A DNA stretch of 5,313 nt from Nitrospina sp. (GTDB lineage: Bacteria > Nitrospinota > Nitrospinia > Nitrospinales > VA-1). Under the pieces are notes generated by a model, which was given only the letters and a program-made list of their open reading frames with translations, did not search any database and was not told where the DNA came from. The stretch is taken from the NCBI GenBank assembly GCA_018665625.1, contig JABJCF010000399.1, positions 1 through 5,313 on the forward strand, read 5' to 3'. The position numbers and the translations under genes are program-made. Shown here piece after piece: positions 1 through 5,313 of the stretch. The first letter of the stretch is position 1. Each line of letters begins with the position of its first letter.

Positions 1-230
1 ATACAGAAGTAAATCAATGCGCAAAATGCAGCGGATTCTGGGTAGATGTAGGTGGACTTTCCAAAATTGTGCAATCAAAAAATGAAGAAAAACAAAAGCT
101 ACTTAAAGAATATTTCACCGTAATAATGGATGAAAAAATTTCAGGAATGAACCATGCAAGCACAGATTTAGCGCAGGCCGCAAAAATGATAACTACAATT
201 TTTAATTTCTTAAGCCCAAAATATAAATAA
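1..230 (+). CDS. C-terminal end of a TFIIB-like zinc-ribbon protein (partial)
   Basis: This is the 3' end of a gene that enters from the left edge; the reading frame begins at base 3 and stops at TAA 228-230, leaving 75 residues. The visible part opens with TEVNQCAKCSGFWVDVGG followed by LSKIV. This matches the second half of the TFIIB-like zinc finger (zf-TFIIB, PF13453 type), whose usual pattern is C-x2-C-x-G-x-W-x-D-x-G-x-L. The first CxxC pair would lie upstream, outside the window. After the motif comes a charged Lys/Glu-rich helix and a tail ending FNFLSPKYK. Proteins of this family are small, probably zinc-binding, and have no firmly established function. It is the only plus-strand gene here and converges on the glycosyltransferase gene, with 36 bases between the stop codons. 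The family call rests on one half-motif but the match is good. Confidence 0.75.
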   Translation, partial: TEVNQCAKCSGFWVDVGGLSKIVQSKNEEKQKLLKEYFTVIMDEKISGMNHASTDLAQAAKMITTIFNFLSPKYK

Positions 231-239
231 AGAATAATC

Positions 240-283
240 TTCCCTCAACTTGCCCTCAGAATCCCATCAGAAATTGAGAGGAA
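240..283 (-). terminator. Possible hairpin terminator at the end of the glycosyltransferase gene
   Basis: Arms 240-248 (TTCCCTCAA) and 274-283 (TTGAGAGGAA) can pair over nine base pairs with one bulged base. The loop is about 25 bases and the glycosyltransferase stop codon (267-269) lies inside it. Read on the minus strand, the hairpin is followed by a T-rich but interrupted stretch (239 down to about 218). There is no T run on the plus-strand side. The long loop and broken T tract make this a weak candidate. Confidence 0.25.
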
Positions 284-2222
284 TAAAATGCCGAAGCTGA
301 TTAATAACCTCAGGGGCTCCAATAAAATCAGTTAAAACCCAAAATTTCCCATCCACCAATTCCTGTGAAAATTTTAGCGGCACATTTTCAAGAAATTCCT
401 TATAAACTTTCATATGATGTTCATTTTCAATTGAAATAATTATGGAAAATTCTTTCTTAGAAGATAAAATCTGATTTTTTCTTCTAATTCTTTTATCCTG
501 GTCATAGATTCCAGCAATTATATTTCCTTTACTAAAAAAATTAATTTGGGCAGCTAGTTGCATGTCTGAGTAAACATGAATAATATTTTTGGACTCGCAA
601 TACCCCAATAATCCGGAATAAAAATTTTCATGCTTTACAATAGAAAATCCGCGAACAACTGCTTTGGTGGAATTGGATGGACCGCCCATGGTGCCAGTAT
701 AAAAGGAATATGTATTCATTAGAAAAAAACCACACCAAACTAATAATAAGAAGGCAAATCTTACTTTTGAAACACTAAGGATTTTATATAGATAAATTGC
801 TACCCAAATAGAAACCACGCCATGCAAAGGAAGCAGGTATCTTATTAAGGTACCGTTCTGAATCATGATTACAGCAGAACAAAGTAAAATAGGAAACACT
901 ACAAAAACAAGATCCGGAAAAAATTCAGGGCGTTTGAGTTGAGCCATATATTTAATTTCTAACCTTTTGGATCTAAAGAAACTAAAAATCGACATTAAAA
1001 TCATTAACCCTACCACGACTGCAAACCCAGCCCTCAACAGAACCCAATAAGACCATTCGGAAGAAAAAAGAACACTTATGGGTTGCCTAATATCAAAAAA
1101 TTCGGGAATGTAAAAAGAAACCAGTTTCCATAAATGAATAATCAGTTTGACAGGGTTGAAATCAACATCAAATCCCTGCCCTCCTCTTGTAACTTCTCCC
1201 GTTAAAATACTTAATATCCTGGGTAAAATTCCTATAATGAACCCTGCTAGCCCCAAAATCATCAATTTAACGGGAACAAACTTTCCAAGGATAGTAGAAA
1301 TTTTTTGATTTCCTAATCCACTTTTAATGTCCTCTCGAAAAACAATTAAGCGAATGACCATAATAGCCAGCACCTGTATAACTGGCTTATGGAGGTTATT
1401 AATTTGAAAAATTGAATAACCAGCAATATCGACCCCAAAACCTCCGAACACATATGAAAATAATATTGCCGCTAAGAAACAAACAATAACAATATCAATA
1501 ATGCGGACAAATTTCATTTTTCCAGACTGATGGTCCTTCCACCAATCACACACTACAGATATCGAGATTTTTTCACGAATTAAGCTCCAACTATCGTGAG
1601 TCAAAACAAACAAAATTGCTATGGTTGCAATGTAAAGGATAGAAAATGTGTAAGAATAAATTGAAAAACCTATCGCAGCGCCCAACATAAAAACCGTGCT
1701 ACCTCTTGCTTTAAAGGATTCTTTAATTTCGATAAATAGAAGAAGAATGATATTGCCTAAAAATATAATTAAATTATGCTGCCAATTATTCACACTAATA
1801 GATAAAGCTGCCAGAGGAGAGAAAACCATTAGAATCACAACAGTTAATGCTGCTGGTGGATGTATCCTTTTCATCAGCCAAAATGAAGACAAAATATACA
1901 AGGAATAAGCAATCGTAGCAGGGATTTTATAAGCAAAAGCACTTACACCAAACAGCCAAAAAAACGGAGCAGCAGCAAGCCCTAAAAATATTCCAGCGTA
2001 ACTCACTCCCTCATAATAAAAATGAACAGGGCCACCATTTAACAAATCTAAAATTTGGCTGCCCTGATATGCCTCATCGAAGTTTAAATTATTATCGGCA
2101 TTGACTAGCAAAGGCGCTCTCAACAACAAAAGAAAAGAAAAAATAACAACCAGACCTAAAAAGTTGAAAATTATTTTTCTCCACTTTAACTGAGCGCTTA
2201 CATTTTTTTCAATTTGACTCAT
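267..2222 (-). CDS. GT-C family membrane glycosyltransferase (GT39/PMT-like)
   Basis: A 651-residue integral membrane protein with about 12-13 hydrophobic segments, the first at residues 20-40 and the last near 485-503, then a soluble tail of roughly 130 residues (519-651). Just after the first membrane segment is NFDEAYQG with adjacent acidic residues D49 and E50. This is the position and form of the catalytic acidic motif in the first extracytoplasmic loop of GT-C enzymes (PMT, ArnT and related families). The next stretch (73-117, including PFFWLFGVSAFAYKIP) and the late motif RYLLPLHG (461-468) also fit this family. Such enzymes move a sugar from a polyprenyl-phosphate donor to a lipid, glycan or protein acceptor outside the inner membrane; donor and acceptor cannot be told here. 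The start is fixed: an in-frame TAA (2223-2225) directly precedes the ATG, with a weak GGGA ribosome-binding site at 2232-2235. It is the last gene of the minus-strand series, 217 bases after the radical SAM gene, a gap long enough for its own promoter. Confidence 0.8.
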   Translation of the reverse strand: MSQIEKNVSAQLKWRKIIFNFLGLVVIFSFLLLLRAPLLVNADNNLNFDEAYQGSQILDLLNGGPVHFYYEGVSYAGIFLGLAAAPFFWLFGVSAFAYKIPATIAYSLYILSSFWLMKRIHPPAALTVVILMVFSPLAALSISVNNWQHNLIIFLGNIILLLFIEIKESFKARGSTVFMLGAAIGFSIYSYTFSILYIATIAILFVLTHDSWSLIREKISISVVCDWWKDHQSGKMKFVRIIDIVIVCFLAAILFSYVFGGFGVDIAGYSIFQINNLHKPVIQVLAIMVIRLIVFREDIKSGLGNQKISTILGKFVPVKLMILGLAGFIIGILPRILSILTGEVTRGGQGFDVDFNPVKLIIHLWKLVSFYIPEFFDIRQPISVLFSSEWSYWVLLRAGFAVVVGLMILMSIFSFFRSKRLEIKYMAQLKRPEFFPDLVFVVFPILLCSAVIMIQNGTLIRYLLPLHGVVSIWVAIYLYKILSVSKVRFAFLLLVWCGFFLMNTYSFYTGTMGGPSNSTKAVVRGFSIVKHENFYSGLLGYCESKNIIHVYSDMQLAAQINFFSKGNIIAGIYDQDKRIRRKNQILSSKKEFSIIISIENEHHMKVYKEFLENVPLKFSQELVDGKFWVLTDFIGAPEVINQLRHFIPLNF

Positions 2223-2238
2223 TTACATATTTCCCGTT

Positions 2239-2246
2239 TTATCGGC
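2239..2246 (-). promoter_or_regulatory. Sigma-28-like -10 element upstream of the glycosyltransferase gene
   Basis: Read on the minus strand this is GCCGATAA, identical to the -10 consensus known for the flagellar sigma factor FliA. It ends 16 bases before the glycosyltransferase ATG, so a transcript would have a leader of only about 10 bases. The usual -35 element (TAAAGTTT, 11 bases upstream) is not there: the aligned bases match at about 2 of 8 positions. An exact 8-mer could occur by chance somewhere in the window, but its position in the gap before a gene and the nearby sigma-28 gene make it worth recording. Confidence 0.25.
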
Positions 2247-2367
2247 TTTACTGGAATTATTAAAATCATATAGAATTTCAAAAAGTCACGTTGTCCGATG
2301 TAACTCAATAAAAATTAAATTCTTTATCCAATCATAATCACAAAGAAGTTTTCAAATTTTTTGAGGG

Positions 2368-2418
2368 AAAAAGTGGCTGGACGCGGGGTGACAACAGTAT
2401 GGGTAAATACGCCATCCA
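2368..2418 (-). terminator. Weak terminator-like structure after the radical SAM gene
   Basis: On the minus strand TGGATGG (2418-2412) can pair with CCAGCCA (2380-2374) with one mismatch, followed by C and then TTTTT (2372-2368). The element begins 21 bases after the radical SAM stop codon and sits in a GC-richer island within an otherwise AT-rich gap. The 31-base loop and single mismatch make it a poor intrinsic terminator. A second, purely AT-type hairpin, AAAGTA/TACTTT, lies closer to the stop at 2419-2434 and has no T run after it. Confidence 0.2.
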
Positions 2419-2439
2419 AAAGTATCGTTACTTTAAAAA

Positions 2440-3975
2440 CTAGTAATTAGCAGCTACCTTCGAAACCGATTGATAAACGGACTCACTGGGAGAGTTTTTC
2501 ATAAAGTCATAAATTGGCCATTGATCCTGCGCAGCATAAATCGATGTATTTTTAGTCGAGACAGAGGGCATCACTACAAAAAGGAACCCATGATATAAAT
2601 CGGACAAAAAATCTCCATTCTTTATGGCATTATAAAATCGCCTAAATGCGAATCTGGGATTTAAAGTAACGGCTCTTTTATATGCATACTTCACATAATT
2701 TTGAATCATATCGTAATCGAGTTTTTCATGAGCAAATAAATTTTCATCCGAATAGACTACATACTTGTCCCAGTCAAAGGATTTAATCAAATTTTTCCTC
2801 GCATAATTGTCGAACATTTCTGTTCCCGGGAAGGCAATTGCCAAGCCAAATTTCAGCAAATCCACAGGCAAGGTCCGGGCATATTCAATTGTATCCAGCA
2901 TGGACTCCTCATCGTCACAGGAAAGACCCAGCATTAAATACGCATTGGTCTGTAAACCGGCTTCACGAGCTTTTTCAACAGCAACTCTTCCCTGTTCGGT
3001 TGTTGCTTTTCCTCCCTTCCCAAAGCCCTTCAACACCTCATCATTACCACTTTCAAACCCAAAGGAAACCCGATAACACCCGGCCTTCTTCATCTTTTGA
3101 AATAAGTCATCATCCGCACTTTCAACTCTTATTCCATTATTACATGTCCAATGTATACCCGTATTTGCTTTGATTATAGCTTCGCTTACTTCACCTGCCC
3201 ATTTTTGGTCAGAGGTGAAAATGTCATCGGCCAACCAAAATTCATTAAATCCCAATGAGCTTAAATATTTCACTTCCTCAGCACAACGCTCAGGGGATTT
3301 TTTTCGGTAACCAAGGGCCATGGTTACCTTACTTGCACAAAAATCACATGTAAAAACACAACCGCGAGAAAACTCAACTGTAGCCACAGGTGGGTAACTC
3401 GCTATAAGTTTAGAGATTTTTTTATAGTCATTAGGATCATAAAGATCCCAGGCAGGCATTGGCAAATCATCTAGGTTGTCTACAGGAGTCCTTGAAGGGG
3501 TGAAAAGAACTTCATCTTCAGAGCGGTAACAAAGTCCGTTAATTTCAGAATATGCTTTTCCATCACATACCTCTGCAAACGAATAATCTGCTTCACCAAC
3601 ACAGACCAAATCCATTTTAGATTCCATCAAACTTTCCATTGGCAATGCCGATGGGTGAGCCCCTCCCCCTATTACCAATATTTCTTCAGAAATATTTTTG
3701 ACCAAACAACTGATGTCCCGCAATTGATTCATTCCTGCAGTCGTGGCTGTAATGCCAACAATGTCTGGCTTAAAACGAATGACTTCATCTTTAATTAGGT
3801 TATAGTCATAGGGACGCCAACATAAATCTAATATTTCGACTTCGTGACCGGTTTTTCTAGCAACAGCAGCTATTGTAGCCAGGCCTAAAGTAGGAAAAAA
3901 CGGATTTACAATAGATGCCTTCGAATTTCCATATGCGGCTTGGTATGAGGGATTTATTAGTAAAATTTTTGCCAT
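2440..3975 (-). CDS. B12-binding-domain radical SAM enzyme
   Basis: A 511-residue protein with the two-domain layout of cobalamin-binding radical SAM enzymes (class B methylase/BchE type). Residues 1-135 form the Rossmann-like B12-binding domain: start MAKILLINPS, then PTLGLATIAAVARKTGHEVEILD (28-50, interrupted at no point), VIGGGAHPSALP (101-112) and VGEAD (126-130). The radical SAM core (about 195-400) carries the cluster motif C206-x3-C210-x2-C213 in SRGCVFTCDFC, which binds a [4Fe-4S] cluster and S-adenosylmethionine. FGFESGN (305-311) fits the later SAM-contacting region. The classic DxHxxG cobalamin-ligand motif is absent, as in many members of this class. The tail (430-511) has a basic and hydrophobic stretch around 440-470 that may touch the membrane. 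The start is supported by AGGA nine bases upstream and an in-frame TAA 11 codons upstream. Relatives methylate or rearrange unreactive carbons in lipids, pigments and natural products; the substrate here is unknown. It follows the methyltransferase gene by 82 bases and is probably co-transcribed with it. Confidence 0.9.
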   Translation of the reverse strand: MAKILLINPSYQAAYGNSKASIVNPFFPTLGLATIAAVARKTGHEVEILDLCWRPYDYNLIKDEVIRFKPDIVGITATTAGMNQLRDISCLVKNISEEILVIGGGAHPSALPMESLMESKMDLVCVGEADYSFAEVCDGKAYSEINGLCYRSEDEVLFTPSRTPVDNLDDLPMPAWDLYDPNDYKKISKLIASYPPVATVEFSRGCVFTCDFCASKVTMALGYRKKSPERCAEEVKYLSSLGFNEFWLADDIFTSDQKWAGEVSEAIIKANTGIHWTCNNGIRVESADDDLFQKMKKAGCYRVSFGFESGNDEVLKGFGKGGKATTEQGRVAVEKAREAGLQTNAYLMLGLSCDDEESMLDTIEYARTLPVDLLKFGLAIAFPGTEMFDNYARKNLIKSFDWDKYVVYSDENLFAHEKLDYDMIQNYVKYAYKRAVTLNPRFAFRRFYNAIKNGDFLSDLYHGFLFVVMPSVSTKNTSIYAAQDQWPIYDFMKNSPSESVYQSVSKVAANY

Positions 3976-3984
3976 AATCCATTT

Positions 3985-3988
3985 TCCT
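3985..3988 (-). promoter_or_regulatory. Ribosome-binding site of the radical SAM gene
   Basis: Read on the minus strand the sequence is CCAGGAAAATGGATT before the ATG, giving AGGA with a nine-base spacer. It is the clearest Shine-Dalgarno match among the three complete genes. It also favours this ATG over the out-of-frame ATG inside the spacer (AAAATGG), which lies too close to it. Confidence 0.6.
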
Positions 3989-4057
3989 GGAAGATATGTG
4001 CAGACTTAACAATAGAAATTTTATTTTTCATTGTATCGTCTAACAATAATATTCCAC

Positions 4058-5047
4058 CTAATTATTTTTCAAAGAATAAATCTCTACGGTTCCGCCCTTC
4101 TTAAACATGGCCTCTATTATAGAAAATATAAAAGATAGCGGCAAACATAAAGGAACTAAAAAGAATGACTTAATATTATCAGAAAGCGGGAAATTGCCTT
4201 TTTCATTACTTTTTAATTCGGAACTTTTTAACATGTCATACAAATGATTCTCATGTATTCCCAAAACATTCAGCATCGTTTGTAACCAGCCAAAAGGATT
4301 GTATTCCAACTTGAAATGCCTAACCAAATCGACCTTAAAAAAATTACTTTCAATTAGCTTAACAATGCTACTTGAAGAAAAGTGGTAAAGATGACAAGGG
4401 ATATCCAACTGAAACCACTTCCTCTCGCCAAATTTTGCTTGGAGGCTGTCTATATTTGGAACTGCTATTACTAGAAGGCCTCCTCTTTTCAAAATTCGAT
4501 TACACTCGGCAATGATTTTTTCAGGATTTTCCAAATGCTCTAAGACGTGATTAATATTTACTACATCAAAACTTTCGCTTTCAAACTTTCCCTGTAATGA
4601 TCCCGTATGAACATCTATCCCATAATTATCGACCGCATAGGAAGCAGATTTCTCATCAAACTCTTGCCCAGCAACAAGCCATCCATCTTTCTTCATAAGA
4701 TTTAGAAAAAGTCCACGACCACAGCCAATATCAAGGATTCGCCCTCCAGCCATATATTTTTTTATCCTGTTTCGTTTTCTCATTGTTAAGAAATGGATGA
4801 TTTTTTCTAAAATAGGAATAAATCTTTTTCCGGTTTTGGCTCGGTAATTCCCAGTAGAATAGAGCTTCGATAGCTCCTCGGTTGATGGGATAGGATGAGT
4901 AAACCAGACTTGGCAAGAGAGGCATTCAATGACGTCATATGCCTGGTTATTTTTATAAACATTTTCAAAAACTACTTTTTGACTTTCTTTACCACAAAGA
5001 GAACATACAGGATTTGGAAAGTTTACTTTTGGCTGCACAGAATCCAT
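4058..5047 (-). CDS. Class I SAM methyltransferase with N-terminal zinc ribbon
   Basis: A 329-residue protein. Residues 15-45 hold two CxxC pairs (C15/C18 in CSLC and C42/C45 in CLSC) followed by WFTHPIPS, the usual N-terminal zinc ribbon of this methyltransferase group. The SAM-binding domain (about 100-200, Methyltransf_11/23 type) shows motif I ILDIGCGRG (104-112), an acidic residue after the second strand (E129 or D131), and the post-motif NHVLEHL (166-172) with VPN (196-198) on a later strand. WFQLDIPCHLYHFS (211-224) is a recurrent signature of this group. A hydrophobic segment at about 295-312 followed by KK could anchor the protein to the membrane. Enzymes of this form are common in polysaccharide, sugar-nucleotide and lipid loci; the acceptor here cannot be read. 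An in-frame TAG (5066-5068) seven codons upstream leaves this as the only ATG start, yet no Shine-Dalgarno sequence precedes it. It lies 175 bases after the sigma factor gene and 82 before the radical SAM gene. Confidence 0.88.
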   Translation of the reverse strand: MDSVQPKVNFPNPVCSLCGKESQKVVFENVYKNNQAYDVIECLSCQVWFTHPIPSTEELSKLYSTGNYRAKTGKRFIPILEKIIHFLTMRKRNRIKKYMAGGRILDIGCGRGLFLNLMKKDGWLVAGQEFDEKSASYAVDNYGIDVHTGSLQGKFESESFDVVNINHVLEHLENPEKIIAECNRILKRGGLLVIAVPNIDSLQAKFGERKWFQLDIPCHLYHFSSSSIVKLIESNFFKVDLVRHFKLEYNPFGWLQTMLNVLGIHENHLYDMLKSSELKSNEKGNFPLSDNIKSFFLVPLCLPLSFIFSIIEAMFKKGGTVEIYSLKNN

Positions 5048-5182
5048 TTTATGAAAAAGATTAAACTAAATTCTTAATAAGGAGGGAGAAATTGAATGGC
5101 AAAAAAATAATCCCTAACTACTTAAAACATTGAAATTTACACGGGGGATTGTACAACAAAATCATATCGAACAGAAGCTTTA

Positions 5183-5208
5183 ACAGTATCCATAAAGAAT
5201 AATACTGT
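5183..5208. repeat. Perfect 7-base inverted repeat between the sigma factor and methyltransferase genes
   Basis: ACAGTAT (5183-5189) and ATACTGT (5202-5208) are exact reverse complements separated by 12 bases. The pair starts 14 bases after the sigma factor stop codon in the direction of transcription. No T run follows on the minus strand, so it is not a standard intrinsic terminator; it could be a transcript-end stem or a binding site. The rest of the gap (5048-5182) holds an 8-base palindrome TTGTACAA (5149-5156) containing a minus-strand TACAAT that resembles a -10 box, without a convincing -35 partner. Confidence 0.35.
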
Positions 5209-5222
5209 AGGATATAGGAAAA

Positions 5223-5313
5223 CTACATTTCTTCAGCGATGACGGCTTTCAATTTTGAGCGTAGTCTGTAAACAGCTTTTGAATGGATTTGTGAAACTCG
5301 TGATTCCGTAATA
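5223..5313 (-). CDS. fliA: C-terminal end of a sigma-28 (FliA/WhiG-type) sigma factor (partial)
   Basis: The last 29 codons of a gene that enters from the right edge on the minus strand, ending at TAG (5225-5223). The peptide begins ITESRVSQIHSKAVYRLRSK and ends LKAVIAEEM. The segment TESRVSQIHSKA is the recognition helix of sigma region 4 as found in FliA-type flagellar sigma factors and the related WhiG, where it contacts the -35 promoter element. The rest of the protein, including region 2, lies outside the window. FliA directs RNA polymerase to late flagellar, motility and chemotaxis genes. The fragment is short but the motif is highly characteristic; the gene symbol assumes FliA rather than another sigma-28 paralogue. 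It was missed by a simple long-ORF view because only 91 bases are in the window. It is followed, 175 bases on, by the methyltransferase gene on the same strand. Confidence 0.85.
   Translation of the reverse strand, partial: ITESRVSQIHSKAVYRLRSKLKAVIAEEM

Noticed and set aside
242..258. CCCTCA repeated twice as a possible direct repeat
   Set aside because: Two 6-base copies 11 bases apart are not significant, and the second half of the segment is better explained as part of a weak hairpin.
1696..1908. Plus-strand 70-codon reading frame inside the glycosyltransferase gene
   Set aside because: It lies antisense inside a well-supported membrane protein gene, has no family motif and no separate ribosome-binding signal that stands out.
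2807..3173. Two overlapping plus-strand reading frames inside the radical SAM gene
   Set aside because: Both run antisense to the conserved radical SAM core; their Ser/Pro/His-rich low-complexity products look like shadow translations.
4007..4048. 8-base direct repeat TAACAATA at 4007-4014 and 4041-4048
   Set aside because: Short, AT-only apart from one C, in an AT-rich gap, with only two copies; expected by chance.
4731..5077. Short frames on both strands across the start of the methyltransferase gene
   Set aside because: They overlap the zinc-ribbon and motif I coding region of the methyltransferase and show no motif of their own.
5081..5133. Strong plus-strand ribosome-binding sequence GGAGGG followed by ATG (5096) or TTG (5092)
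   Set aside because: The ATG frame stops after four codons and the TTG frame after 13 (NGKKIIPNYLKH after the start). No plus-strand promoter or longer gene follows, and the purine run is most likely a chance match.
5148..5153. Minus-strand TACAAT as a -10 box for the methyltransferase gene
   Set aside because: No recognisable -35 hexamer lies 16-18 bases upstream, so it is not supported as a promoter.

Overview
The window reads as a stretch of chromosome from an AT-rich, motile bacterium, probably Gram-negative. The evidence is the C-terminal end of a sigma-28 (FliA-type) flagellar sigma factor at the right edge and a set of envelope or glycan-type enzymes beside it. I cannot name the lineage. 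No mobile element, phage gene, tRNA, rRNA or CRISPR array is visible.

Layout, left to right. Bases 1-230 (+) hold the C-terminal end of a small protein with a TFIIB-like zinc-ribbon motif, converging on everything else. The remaining genes are all on the minus strand: a 651-residue multi-pass membrane protein of the GT-C (GT39/PMT-like) glycosyltransferase type (267-2222); a 511-residue B12-binding-domain radical SAM enzyme (2440-3975); a 329-residue class I SAM methyltransferase with an N-terminal two-CxxC zinc ribbon and a C-terminal hydrophobic segment (4058-5047); and the last 29 codons of the sigma factor (5223-5313). In transcription order this is sigma factor, methyltransferase, radical SAM enzyme, glycosyltransferase, with gaps of 175, 82 and 217 bases.

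A zinc-ribbon methyltransferase, a cobalamin-type radical SAM enzyme and a lipid-linked-sugar GT-C transferase together are typical of loci that build or decorate a surface glycan or a membrane lipid. This joint role is inferred; no substrate can be read from the sequence. The most notable non-coding signal is an exact copy of the sigma-28 -10 consensus (GCCGATAA) just upstream of the glycosyltransferase start, with a sigma-28-family gene about 3 kb away. The matching -35 element is missing, so this is only a lead. I found no clearly undescribed system; the findings are modest and graded accordingly.
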